A stretch of DNA of 64,000 nucleotides, taken from the NCBI GenBank assembly GCA_050693035.1, contig JBOGWB010000086.1, positions 24,653 through 88,652 of the forward strand. The letters are read 5' to 3'. Every line of letters starts with the position of its first letter. Positions within the stretch are counted from its first letter, which is position 1. The position numbers and the translations under genes are program-made. A model generated the notes under the pieces. It saw only the letters and a list, made by a program, of their open reading frames with translations, did no database searches and had not been told where the DNA came from. The DNA is from DASYVD01 sp050693035. GTDB taxonomy: Bacteria; Actinomycetota; UBA4738; CALAEC01. Of the stretch, positions 9,141 to 16,928 are shown in pieces.

Positions 9141-10100
9141 ATGAGGCTCGCCCTCGCCGGGGATGCCATGCTGGGGCGCGGAGTGGCCGAGCGGTTGGGC
9201 GAGGTACCGCCGGAGTCGCTGTTCGCGCCGGAGGTCGTGGCGATCGCGGACGAAGCAGACCTGTTCGTCCTGAATCTCGAGTGTTGCATCTCGGAGCGGG
9301 GAACCCCGTGGGCCGCTCCCGGCAAGCAGTTCTTCTTTCGGGCGCCCCCCGCGGCGGTGGAAGCCCTCCGCCATCTCGGGGTGGATTGCGTGACGCTGGC
9401 GAACAATCACGCGCTGGACTTCGGAGAGGAAGCCCTCCTCGACACACTGGAAAAGCTCGACACTGCCGGCATCGCCCACGTGGGGGCGGGGCCCACCCTC
9501 GCGGGTGCTCGATCACCCGTGCTGGTCGAAAGGGCCGGGCTCCGGCTGGCGATGCTGGGGGCGGCCGACCATCCCGCCGATTTCGCGGCCGGCGAAAGGG
9601 CGCCGGGGATCGCCTACGCCGATCTCTCGCGCGGCGTGCCGGACTGGCTGACCTGGGCGATCCGGGCGGCGCGCCGCGGAGCCGACGCCGTCCTGGTGAC
9701 ACCGCACTGGGGTCCGAACATGACCCCCGGTCCCGTGCCGCACGTCCGCGAAGCGGCGACGGCGTTGATCGGCGCGGGCGCCACCCTGGTGGCCGGGCAT
9801 TCCGCCCACGTCTTTCAGGGCATCGACGACAGGACGCTGTTCGACCTCGGCGACTTCATCGACGACTACGCGGTGGACCCGATGCTCCGAAACGATCTCG
9901 GACTGCTGTTCCTCGTCGACCTGGATCGCGGTGGGCCCAGGCGGTTGGAGGCCGTTCCCCTGCATCTCGACTTCTGCTTCACCCGACTGGCGGAAGGACC
10001 GGATCGAGCCTGGATCTCCCGGCGGTTCCAGGAGGCCTGCGCCGCCTTCGGGACAGAGGTCCACGAGGAGCGGGGCCGCCTGGTCGTCGAGTGGCGGTGA
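9141..10100 (+). CDS. CapA-family metallophosphatase-like protein
   Basis: The 319-residue protein begins directly with LALAGDAMLGRGVAERL, the first metal-binding motif of the CapA/PgsA superfamily (calcineurin-like fold). NLECCISERG, NNHALDFGEE, a late HWG and GHSAHVFQG supply further ligands. CapA was named for poly-gamma-glutamate capsule synthesis, but most homologues have no assigned substrate. No signal peptide or membrane anchor is present and no capB/capC lies nearby, so a capsule role is not supported here. It precedes threonine synthase by 34 bases on the same strand. Confidence 0.85.
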   Translation: MRLALAGDAMLGRGVAERLGEVPPESLFAPEVVAIADEADLFVLNLECCISERGTPWAAPGKQFFFRAPPAAVEALRHLGVDCVTLANNHALDFGEEALLDTLEKLDTAGIAHVGAGPTLAGARSPVLVERAGLRLAMLGAADHPADFAAGERAPGIAYADLSRGVPDWLTWAIRAARRGADAVLVTPHWGPNMTPGPVPHVREAATALIGAGATLVAGHSAHVFQGIDDRTLFDLGDFIDDYAVDPMLRNDLGLLFLVDLDRGGPRRLEAVPLHLDFCFTRLAEGPDRAWISRRFQEACAAFGTEVHEERGRLVVEWR

Positions 10101-10134
10101 CCGCGACTCGGGGGGCCGGGTAGGCTGCCTGGCG

Positions 10135-11319
10135 ATGCCGGGCTTCGTCTCCCATCTCTCATGCCCGCGTTGCGGCGAGCGGCACGACGCGGGAGTGCCC
10201 CACAACGTGTGTACCTGTGGATCCCCGCTCCTCGTCGAGTACGACCTCGAGCGGGTTGGCCGCGCAGTGCGCAAGGACCTGCTGGAGATGCGCGAGCCGA
10301 CCATGTGGCGGTACCGCGAGCTGTTGCCGGTCTCCGAGGAGGGCGACATCGTCAGCCTGGGGGAGGGGTACACGCCGATCTTCCGGGTGGCTCGGTTGGG
10401 GAACGCCGTTGGACTCCCGGACCTGTGGGTGAAGGACGACGGGTTCAACCCGACGGGGACGTTCAAGGCCCGCGGCGCGGCGTGCGGCATCTCGATGGCC
10501 CGGGCGCTGGGGACCCGGGAGGTGGCCCTGCCCACCGCCGGTAACGCGGGGGCGGCCTGGGCATGTTACGGGGCCGCCGCAGGGCTCGGTGTGCACGTCG
10601 CCATGCCCGCGGACGCGCCCCACGCAACCCAGGTGGAGAGCCGCCTGTACGGCGCCGAGGTGACCCTGGTCGACGGTTTGATCTCCGATGCCGCCCGCAT
10701 CGTGGAGACCGGTGCTCGCGACCACGGATGGTTCGACGTCTCGACGCTCCGGGAGCCCTACCGGATCGAGGGGAAGAAGACGCTCGGTCTGGAGATCGCC
10801 GAGCAGCTCCAGTGGGAACCACCCGACGCCATCATCTTCCCCACGGGTGGGGGAGTGGGGATCATCGGGATCTGGCGAGCCCTGAGGCAGCTCCGCGAGC
10901 TCGGGTGGATCGATCGGGTCAGTCGTCTCGTGGTCACGCAATCGGACGGATGCGCACCCATCGTGAAGGCATTCGACGAGGGAAAGGACGCGTCGGACCT
11001 CTGGGAGCGAGCGGAGACCATCGCCGCCGGGCTCAGGGTGCCCAAGCCACTCGGCGACTTCCTCGTCCTCCGGGCGGTTCGGGAAACCGGCGGCACCGCC
11101 GTTGCCGTGAACGACGAGGCGATCATCGAAGCGATGGCGCTCCTGGCGCGCGACGCGGGGATCCTCGCCGCCCCGGAGGGAGCGGCCACCCTCGCTGCGG
11201 CGATCCGGTTGCGAGAGCGAGGGGATCTCGGGCCGGGCGACCGCGTGGTCCTGATCAACACGGGGACCGGCCTCCTCTATCCCGAGGCGATGGAGCGGGC
11301 GGCCGCCATCAGGCGCTGA
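10135..11319 (+). CDS. thrC: Threonine synthase
   Basis: The 394-residue PLP enzyme of fold type II converts O-phosphohomoserine to threonine. A small N-terminal zinc-ribbon-like module (CPRCG near residue 11 and CTCG near 24) is typical of this thrC subgroup. The PLP lysine sits in FNPTGTFKARGA near 110 and the phosphate-binding loop is PTGGGVGIIGIW near 240. The ATG at 10135 puts the ribbon at the N-terminus; the open frame extends upstream but only as low-complexity sequence. It overlaps the convergent arsR by 11 bases at its 3' end. Confidence 0.9.
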   Translation: MPGFVSHLSCPRCGERHDAGVPHNVCTCGSPLLVEYDLERVGRAVRKDLLEMREPTMWRYRELLPVSEEGDIVSLGEGYTPIFRVARLGNAVGLPDLWVKDDGFNPTGTFKARGAACGISMARALGTREVALPTAGNAGAAWACYGAAAGLGVHVAMPADAPHATQVESRLYGAEVTLVDGLISDAARIVETGARDHGWFDVSTLREPYRIEGKKTLGLEIAEQLQWEPPDAIIFPTGGGVGIIGIWRALRQLRELGWIDRVSRLVVTQSDGCAPIVKAFDEGKDASDLWERAETIAAGLRVPKPLGDFLVLRAVRETGGTAVAVNDEAIIEAMALLARDAGILAAPEGAATLAAAIRLRERGDLGPGDRVVLINTGTGLLYPEAMERAAAIRR

Positions 11320-11665
11320 GAGGAACCGGCGGGGAAGGGGCCAGGGCATCCCGGATCGGCTCGAGCCGTTCGGGCCGGACGCGGTAGTAGACCCACCGAC
11401 CGCGGCGCTCCCGGTCGAGGAGCCCGGCCTCGTGGAGGACTCTCAGGTGATGGCTGACCGTGGGCTGAGAGAGGCCCACCGGGTCCACCAGGGTGCACAC
11501 GCAGGCCTCGCCGCCGGGTCCCGCGGCGACCAGGCTGAGGAGGCGAAGGCGGGCCGGGTCGGCCAGCACCTTCATGGCCCCGGCCAGCCGTTCGGCCTCC
11601 TCCGCCCCCAGGGGCTCCCGGAGGACCGGGCAGCAGCCCTCGATCTCGGCGATCTTCCTTCTCAC
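11309..11665 (-). CDS. ArsR-family metalloid-responsive repressor
   Basis: The 118-residue winged-helix protein has the ArsR core LADPARLRLLSLV, a recognition helix GLSQPTVSHHLRVLHEAGLL and a wing ending WVYYRVRP. Cysteines are placed at C11-C12 and C55/C57 (ACVC). The CC plus C55 set resembles the As(III) site of Corynebacterium glutamicum ArsR (C15, C16, C55), so arsenite or antimonite sensing is likely. No arsenite pump or arsenate reductase gene adjoins it. Instead it diverges from a 24-residue Cys-rich peptide gene. The start is GTG at 11665. Confidence 0.88.
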   Translation of the reverse strand: MRRKIAEIEGCCPVLREPLGAEEAERLAGAMKVLADPARLRLLSLVAAGPGGEACVCTLVDPVGLSQPTVSHHLRVLHEAGLLDRERRGRWVYYRVRPERLEPIRDALAPSPPVPLSA

Positions 11666-11674
11666 GTGCTTATA

Positions 11675-11725
11675 TTGACAGTCATCGATGTTTCATGCAA
11701 GCATGATATCGACGGTCATCGATGT
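11675..11725. promoter_or_regulatory. Divergent operator/promoter region between arsR and the Cys-rich peptide
   Basis: A 15-base direct repeat with one mismatch (gacagtcatcgatgt at 11677-11691, gacggtcatcgatgt at 11711-11725) flanks a perfect inverted repeat TCATGC-AA-GCATGA (11693-11706). Each direct repeat contains the palindrome ATCGAT. A TTGACA hexamer lies at 11675-11680 on plus. On minus, TTGCAT and AATATA are 18 bases apart and could be the arsR promoter. This arrangement fits an ArsR operator controlling both directions. Binding by the adjacent ArsR is inference. Confidence 0.6.
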
Positions 11726-11739
11726 GAGGAGGTGAGCGG

Positions 11740-11814
11740 ATGATCGGTACCCTGAAGCTGGATTCGGGCGATCCTTGTTGCCCTCCCGACTGCTGCCCGC
11801 CGGGCTGCTGCTAG
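11740..11814 (+). CDS. 24-residue Cys-rich peptide (CC-PPD-CC-PPG-CC), putative metalloid-binding
   Basis: The frame encodes a 24-residue peptide whose first half is MIGTLKLDSGDP and whose last twelve residues are CCPPDCCPPGCC. Six of 24 residues are Cys, in three evenly spaced CC pairs separated by PPD and PPG. A near-perfect ribosome site AGGAGGTGA (11727-11735) lies seven bases before the ATG. It is transcribed away from an arsenic-type ArsR across an operator-like region. The last part resembles the tetracysteine motif CCPGCC known to bind biarsenical compounds. A metal- or metalloid-binding micropeptide is therefore a reasonable inference. I know no described family that it fits. Confidence 0.7.
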   Translation: MIGTLKLDSGDPCCPPDCCPPGCC

Positions 11815-11836
11815 TCCGGGCGGTCCTCGGGGTTCC

Positions 11837-12733
11837 CTAGTGGAGGACGAGGGCGCGTACGGCAGGGAGGCCGGACGCGGCCTGCCCCCACGTCCGGCCC
11901 TCGTCCTCCGACAGGAACACCTCGCCGGCCTCCGTGCCGAATGCCACCGAGGTCCCGGAAGCGGCCAGGCAGTGCGTGTCGATGTTCCCAGGGAACCACT
12001 CCGGGAGGCCGCCGGCGCACCGCTCGAACGGTCCGTCGCTCTGCAGTGGACGCCGATAGAGCGCCGCGCTGCCGCCGCGCGGGCCGGTCGAGGCGCTCAC
12101 CAGAATCGTGTCTCCGGCGATCGCCACCGCTCGCGAGTACGAGGCGTGGAGGCCCTCGTCGTGGAACGACCAGGAGTCGCCGCCGTCGTCGCTGCGAGCC
12201 AGCCCCCAGGCCGTGGAGGCGAGCACGAGGCCGGGCAGATCAGGATGGGCCAGGACCTGGTGCACGTCGGCGTCGATGTCGATGGTCGGTTCCCAGGAAT
12301 CGCCGCCATCCGGTGAGCGCACGATCCCACCGACGTGGACGTTCACGTAGATGGTCCCGTGGCTCGCGGACATCGACCGCGTGTCCGGCGGCCCACCCCA
12401 TGGGGTGTACCACTTCTCCCGCCCCTCGACCTCGTCGAAGGAGGCGACCGGCCCGACGGTCCCGCCGCTCACCCGGAACAGGCGGGCTTCACCGGTCCCC
12501 ACGTACGGGCCGTTTCCATGCGCGAGGAGGCACCTGGCGCGACTCGGGATCTCTGTCACGCCTTCCCAGGAGCCTCCCACCAACCCTCGAAACACGCTCG
12601 TCTCGTCGAGGATCGCCCACAGGTGGATGCCTTCGGCGGCAAGGGCGGTGCACGACTCACCCCTCAGGTGTCCGGTGCCGCCCTCCCCCACGACCTCAAT
12701 CCCGGAGGCCGTGCCCGCCACGATGATGGCCAC
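11837..12733 (-). CDS. BNR-repeat (sialidase-like beta-propeller) protein
   Basis: The 298-residue protein carries at least three Asp-box (BNR) motifs: SPDGGDSW near residue 147, SDDGGDSW near 183 and SEDEGRTW near 277. They are spaced as in a beta-propeller of the sialidase/photosystem-stability-factor type. There is no signal peptide and no catalytic sialidase Arg triad that I can place. It is probably a non-enzymatic propeller, but it could be a divergent glycosidase. The ATG at 12733 is used. Confidence 0.75.
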   Translation of the reverse strand: MAIIVAGTASGIEVVGEGGTGHLRGESCTALAAEGIHLWAILDETSVFRGLVGGSWEGVTEIPSRARCLLAHGNGPYVGTGEARLFRVSGGTVGPVASFDEVEGREKWYTPWGGPPDTRSMSASHGTIYVNVHVGGIVRSPDGGDSWEPTIDIDADVHQVLAHPDLPGLVLASTAWGLARSDDGGDSWSFHDEGLHASYSRAVAIAGDTILVSASTGPRGGSAALYRRPLQSDGPFERCAGGLPEWFPGNIDTHCLAASGTSVAFGTEAGEVFLSEDEGRTWGQAASGLPAVRALVLH

Positions 12734-12773
12734 GAGGCGCAGCCTACTGCGACCGGTGGGTTAGGGTGGCCCC

Positions 12774-12983
12774 GTGCTGGGGGAACAGGAGGCCGTGGTG
12801 ATGGAGGTCCGCCCCTTCGACCTCCACGGGGTGATCTACCACGACGTGACCCTGAAGTTCGTCGACGGTTCCGCCGAGGGGGCTCGCCTCGGCCCCGAGG
12901 CCGTACCGGCGGATCTCCGGGCCGGGGAACGGGTGCTCGCCACCCGGGTGGCGAACCTGGTCATCTCCCTGCGACGGCCCTAG
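12774..12983 (+). CDS. Small hypothetical protein
   Basis: This 69-residue product is not one I recognise. It has an alternating hydrophobic pattern of a small beta domain (VMEVRPFDLHG, HDVTLKFVDG, GERVLATRVANLVISL) without Cys or a membrane segment. The start is given as GTG 12774; an ATG at 12801 would shorten it by nine residues. It overlaps the convergent sulfite-oxidase-like gene by four bases and lies 40 bases from the divergent BNR gene. Confidence 0.5.
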   Translation: MLGEQEAVVMEVRPFDLHGVIYHDVTLKFVDGSAEGARLGPEAVPADLRAGERVLATRVANLVISLRRP

Positions 12984-13564
12984 CCGGTCTCCTGCCAGGA
13001 GTAGCGCTCCTCACGCCAGGGATCGGCCCGGTTGTGGTAGCCGCGCTCCTCCCAGTACCCGCGGACGTCCCGTTCGAGGAACAGCACGCGGTTCGCCCAC
13101 TTGACGCTCTTCCACGCGTAGAGCGTGGGGACGACCAACCGGAGTGGACCACCGTGCTCCGGTAGGAGAGCTTCGCCGTCGTGTGCCCACGCGAAGAGAC
13201 CGTCCTCGAGAAGTGTTTGGAGGGGAAGGTTCGCCGTGTAGCCGTACGGCGCGTGGATCAGTGCGTGAGTCACCTCGGGCCTCGGCATGGCTCGGGCCGC
13301 CACTTCGCGGAAGAGCACCCCTTCCCACTCGTTGTCGAGACGGGACCATCCGGTCACGCAGTGCATATCGGCGACGACCTTGGCCGGAGGGAGGACACGG
13401 AACTGGTCCCACGTCCACTCCATCTCCTCGTCCACTGCACCGAAGCACCGGAACCGCCACCGATCCTCATCGAACGTCGGGATGGGGCTGGCATGGAGGA
13501 TGGGCCACCCCTTGGTCAGGTGCTGGCCCGGCGGAACGCGTGCCGCGGGATCCGCGGCAGTCAC
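12980..13564 (-). CDS. Sulfite-oxidase-like molybdopterin oxidoreductase (short cytoplasmic type)
   Basis: The 194-residue protein is a single SUOX-fold Moco domain. It starts near RVPPGQHLTKGWPILHASP and has the Mo-coordinating Cys in DMHCVTGWSRL near residue 69, with EHGGPLRLVVP and YAWKSVKW in the second half. Length and motifs match the short actinobacterial COG2041 proteins, whose substrate is unknown. No Tat signal is seen, unlike MsrP/YedY. The GTG start (13564) overlaps the stop of the upstream 79-residue gene as GTGA, implying coupled translation. Confidence 0.85.
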   Translation of the reverse strand: MTAADPAARVPPGQHLTKGWPILHASPIPTFDEDRWRFRCFGAVDEEMEWTWDQFRVLPPAKVVADMHCVTGWSRLDNEWEGVLFREVAARAMPRPEVTHALIHAPYGYTANLPLQTLLEDGLFAWAHDGEALLPEHGGPLRLVVPTLYAWKSVKWANRVLFLERDVRGYWEERGYHNRADPWREERYSWQETG

Positions 13565-13800
13565 CGGCCCGCCTCGAGGCGGTCGAGGTCCTCGAAGCGG
13601 CGGGTGATCTGGGCGGAGATCGACTCGGCCGCGCCCCGATCCTCCAGCCGGTCCGCCGCCTCCCTTGCGTTCCGCAGCGTCGCCCTGGCCTGCTCGTAGG
13701 CCTTCGCCGGGTCGCGGTTCTGCGCGTACTTCACGAACTCGTCGGCCCGCTCGACCATTCGCCACACGTCCTGCGGGCTGTTGTTCGTCCCCTCGTCCAT
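13561..13800 (-). CDS. Small helical hypothetical protein
   Basis: This 79-residue, highly charged and probably all-helical protein (MVERADEFVKYAQNRDPAKA, then NAREAADRLED) is of unknown family. It lacks Cys and membrane segments. It is the first gene of a two-gene unit with the short SUOX-like protein (4-base overlap). It diverges from the membrane-anchored SUOX-like gene across 54 bases, suggesting some link with these molybdoenzymes. Confidence 0.6.
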   Translation of the reverse strand: MDEGTNNSPQDVWRMVERADEFVKYAQNRDPAKAYEQARATLRNAREAADRLEDRGAAESISAQITRRFEDLDRLEAGR

Positions 13801-13854
13801 CCCGGCAAGGATACGCCGGGGTCGGTCGCGCCGCGCCGGGAGTACGCTCCCTTC

Positions 13855-14868
13855 ATGAAGCGGGCAGGACGGCGAACCAATCTCGCTCTGCTGGCCGTGG
13901 TGACGGTGGCGCTCCTGACGGGGTTCCTGGCGTACGGCGTCGGTACCGAGTGGGGGAGATGGGTCGTCGCCGCGCACGGCGTCACGGGGCTGGCCATCGT
14001 GGGCCTGGCTCCGTGGAAATCGGTGATCGTGCGGCGGGGCGTGGTCAGGCGCCGGCCCGGCTTCGCCGCGTCCATCGCCCTGACCGTGCTGGCCCTCCTG
14101 ACGATCCTGACCGGGGTCCTGCACGCGACGGGACTCGGAGTCTCCCTCGGCCCGGTCACCTCCCTCCAGGTACACGTCGGTGCGGCGCTCGCGGTGATCC
14201 CCCTCGCCGTGTGGCATGTCCTGGCACGTCCGGTGCGCCCTCGGCGCACAGACATGACCAGGCGGAGCTTGCTCCGGGCGGGAACGCTTCTCGGCGGGGC
14301 CGCCCTCGGCTACGCCGCCGCCGAGGGTCTGGTCCGGGTGGCTTCGCTTCCGGGAGCGGATCGGCGGTTCACCGGGTCCTACGAGGCGGGCTCGCTGCGG
14401 CCGGAGGCCCTTCCCGTGACCCAGTGGCTCGACGACAGAGTCCAGGAGATCGCTCCGAGGAGCTGGCGACTGACCGTCGTCACCGCGGAGGCCGCCCGGG
14501 AAATTGCCTACGAGGAGCTGGTGGCCTTCGATGACCGGGTCCGCGCCGTGCTGGATTGCACCGGCGGGTGGTTCTCCGAGCAGGAGTGGGAAGGGGTGAC
14601 CCTGGACCGGCTGATCCCCGATCCCGGGGAAGCGAGGAGCGTCGTGGTGCGCTCCGTCACAGGTTACTCGAGACGGTTGCCCGTCCGCGACCTGCCGAGC
14701 ATGCTCCTGGCCCTACGGCTCGGCGGCGAGCCGCTTCCATCGGGACACGGGTTCCCGGCGAGGCTGGTCGCTCCGGGGCGCCGGGGGTTCTGGTGGGTGA
14801 AGTGGGTCTCGCGCATCGAGACCAGCCCGGCTCCGTGGTGGTGGCAGTCGCCCTTCCCGTTGACGTGA
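13855..14868 (+). CDS. Membrane cytochrome b-like / sulfite-oxidase-fold fusion molybdoenzyme
   Basis: The 337-residue protein is a fusion. Residues 1-125 form four membrane helices with His in or near them (AAHGVTG, LHATG, QVHVGAA, VWHVLA), as in small b-type cytochromes. After a twin-Arg-like TRRSLLRAGTLLGGAALG segment near 137 comes a SUOX-fold Moco domain with the Mo-ligand Cys in LDCTGGWFSEQEW near 231 and FWWVKWVSRIE near the end. This suggests a membrane-bound molybdoenzyme that hands electrons to or from haem and the quinone pool. The ATG at 13855 starts cleanly before helix 1. Confidence 0.82.
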   Translation: MKRAGRRTNLALLAVVTVALLTGFLAYGVGTEWGRWVVAAHGVTGLAIVGLAPWKSVIVRRGVVRRRPGFAASIALTVLALLTILTGVLHATGLGVSLGPVTSLQVHVGAALAVIPLAVWHVLARPVRPRRTDMTRRSLLRAGTLLGGAALGYAAAEGLVRVASLPGADRRFTGSYEAGSLRPEALPVTQWLDDRVQEIAPRSWRLTVVTAEAAREIAYEELVAFDDRVRAVLDCTGGWFSEQEWEGVTLDRLIPDPGEARSVVVRSVTGYSRRLPVRDLPSMLLALRLGGEPLPSGHGFPARLVAPGRRGFWWVKWVSRIETSPAPWWWQSPFPLT

Positions 14869-14889
14869 TCGTTGAGCAGGAGGTCGGGG

Positions 14890-16329
14890 ATGGATGAGAG
14901 CGCCGGAAGGGGCCCGCATCTGGGAGAGCTTCGGGAGGCGCTGAGCCTCGCCGCCGGTGAGGCCCTCCGTTTCCTCGAGACGCTGCCCGAGCAACCGGTC
15001 CGCCCGAAGGGCGCGGACGAGGCGGCGATGCGGTTCGGAGGGCCGCTTCCCGAGAAGGGAGACGGAGCGACGGCGGCCATCCGGACGCTGCTCGACGACG
15101 GCATGGACGCGGTGATCCGCTCGGCGGGGCCCCGCTTCTTCCATTTCGTGATCGGAGGTTCCACGCCCGCGGCCCTGGCGGCCGACTGGCTGGCTTCCGC
15201 CTTCGACCAGAACAACGGGGCCTGGCTGGCCACCCCCCTGGCCGCGCGGCTCGAGGCGGTGTCGCTCTCGTGGCTCAAGGAGCTGTTCAGGGTGCCGGCA
15301 TCCTGGGGAGGAGTCCTCACGACCGGCGCGACCATGGCCAACTTCGTCGGCCTCGCCTGCGCCCGGCGGTGGTGGGCGGAGCGTCACGGGGTCGACGTCG
15401 ACGAGCAGGGATTGTCGGGGCTGCCGGAGGTGCCGGTGTTCTCCAGCGGCTACATCCACCCGAGCGCGACGAAGGCGCTGGCCATGCTGGGGTTGGGTCG
15501 CTCCCGCGTTCGGAGGTTCAGCGCGGACGACGGGGGCCGGCTCGATCTCGAGGCGCTCGAACGGGCGCTGCGTGACCTTCGAGGCGCTCCGGCGATCCTC
15601 GTGGCGAACGCGGGTGAGGTGAACGCGGGAGACTTCGACCCCATCGCAAGGGTGGCCGACCTGGCCGACCAGCACGGGGCGTGGTTGCACGTCGACGGAG
15701 CGTTCGGGCTGTTCGCAGCGGTGTCCCCGCGGACGAGTCACCTCGTGGAAGGGATCGAGCGGGCTCACTCGGTCATCGCAGACGGCCACAAGTGGCTGAA
15801 CGTTCCGTACGACTGTGGGTTCGCCTTCGTCCGCGACCCGGCGCTCTTGGCTCCGGTGTTCAGCTTCGCGGCCGCGTACCTTCCGAGGGTCGACGACCCC
15901 CGACCGAACTTCATGATCTTAGGGCCCGAGGCGTCTCGTCGCGCGCGGAGCCTGCCGGTGTGGGCCACCCTTCACGCGTACGGTCGGGCGGGGGTGCGTG
16001 AGATCGTCGAACGGCACCTCCTCCTGGCGCAACGCGTGGCGCGGCGGGTGGACGAAGCGGCCGACCTCGAACGGCTGGCGGAGGTCCCGTTGAACATCGT
16101 GTGCTTCCGGTACCGTCCGGAAGGCGTGCCGGCAGAACACCTGGACGACCTGAACCGGCGATTGGGAGAGGCGGTCCTGGCGGACGGCCGCGTCTACGTC
16201 GGGACGACGGTGTACCGCGGTCGGGTTGCGTTCCGGCCCGCGATCGTGAACTGGATGACGGGCGAGGGGGACGTCGACCTGCTCGTCGACGTGATCCGGG
16301 AGTTGGGGGCGCGGCTCCTCGAGGGCTAG
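14890..16329 (+). CDS. PLP-dependent group II amino acid decarboxylase
   Basis: The 479-residue protein has the aromatic-L-amino-acid / glutamate decarboxylase fold: FFHFVIGGSTPAALAADWL near residue 85, TTGATMANFVGL near 145, HVDGAFGLFAA near 265 and the PLP lysine in ADGHKWLNVPYDCGF near 300. This family decarboxylates aromatic or acidic amino acids, and some members act on other substrates. Specificity is not readable. AGGAGG at 14878-14883 lies six bases before the ATG at 14890, which decides this start. It converges with the MocA-like gene. Confidence 0.85.
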   Translation: MDESAGRGPHLGELREALSLAAGEALRFLETLPEQPVRPKGADEAAMRFGGPLPEKGDGATAAIRTLLDDGMDAVIRSAGPRFFHFVIGGSTPAALAADWLASAFDQNNGAWLATPLAARLEAVSLSWLKELFRVPASWGGVLTTGATMANFVGLACARRWWAERHGVDVDEQGLSGLPEVPVFSSGYIHPSATKALAMLGLGRSRVRRFSADDGGRLDLEALERALRDLRGAPAILVANAGEVNAGDFDPIARVADLADQHGAWLHVDGAFGLFAAVSPRTSHLVEGIERAHSVIADGHKWLNVPYDCGFAFVRDPALLAPVFSFAAAYLPRVDDPRPNFMILGPEASRRARSLPVWATLHAYGRAGVREIVERHLLLAQRVARRVDEAADLERLAEVPLNIVCFRYRPEGVPAEHLDDLNRRLGEAVLADGRVYVGTTVYRGRVAFRPAIVNWMTGEGDVDLLVDVIRELGARLLEG

Positions 16330-16928
16330 CGGGGAGGCCGGCCTCCGTCGTCCCCACCGATGCGGCGGTAGGCCTGCCAGGTGTCCACGTCGTCGGGCGG
16401 GTCGCCGCCCACCTCGACAGCGGTCACGCGGTCGGGCGCTCGAGCCAGGATGTCGCGCGCTCCGACGTCCCCCTCCACCTGCTGGATCTCCGCCCATATC
16501 TTCCGGTCGAGGAGGACCGGGTGACCCGGCCGGCCGCCGTAGGACGCTTGCACGACGGGACCACCCGCTTCCTCGAACACCGCGACCACCGCTCGGATGG
16601 CGGTGGGCGAGACCAGAGGCTGGTCGCCGAGGAGGATGACGGCGGCGCCGGTTTCGGGGCCCAGAGCCCGCAGGCCGGCTGCGAGCGACGTCGACTGTCC
16701 TTCGGCGTAGCGGGGATTCATCGTGGTCCGCGCTCCCTTCGGGAGGCGGAGCGCGGCCGCCACGTCGTCCGCCTCGTGTCCGAGGACCACGATCACCTCG
16801 TCGAGGCCGGCTTCACTCGCCGCGTCGATCGCGTGCTGGAGGAGCGGTTTTCCGCCGAGGGGAAGGAGCTGCTTGGGGCGGCCGAGTCGTGACGAGGTCC
16901 CAGCGGCGAGAATCACCGCAGCGATCAG
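16326..16928 (-). CDS. MocA-like nucleotidyltransferase (molybdenum cofactor cytidylyltransferase family), CTG start
   Basis: The product has the NTP-transferase motif VILAAGTSSRLGRPKQLLPL at its N-terminus, then VVLGHEADDV, LLGDQPLV and GRPGHPVLLD, all typical of MocA/MobA-like enzymes that add CMP or GMP to molybdopterin. A GTG at 16916 would remove the expected residues before VILAAG. A CTG at 16928-16926 gives MIAAVILAAG, overlaps the xdhC stop as CTGA, and has GAGGA six bases upstream, so I prefer it (200 residues). It is the third gene of acs-xdhC-mocA and probably matures the xanthine-dehydrogenase-type enzymes downstream. Confidence 0.8.
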   Translation of the reverse strand: MIAAVILAAGTSSRLGRPKQLLPLGGKPLLQHAIDAASEAGLDEVIVVLGHEADDVAAALRLPKGARTTMNPRYAEGQSTSLAAGLRALGPETGAAVILLGDQPLVSPTAIRAVVAVFEEAGGPVVQASYGGRPGHPVLLDRKIWAEIQQVEGDVGARDILARAPDRVTAVEVGGDPPDDVDTWQAYRRIGGDDGGRPPR

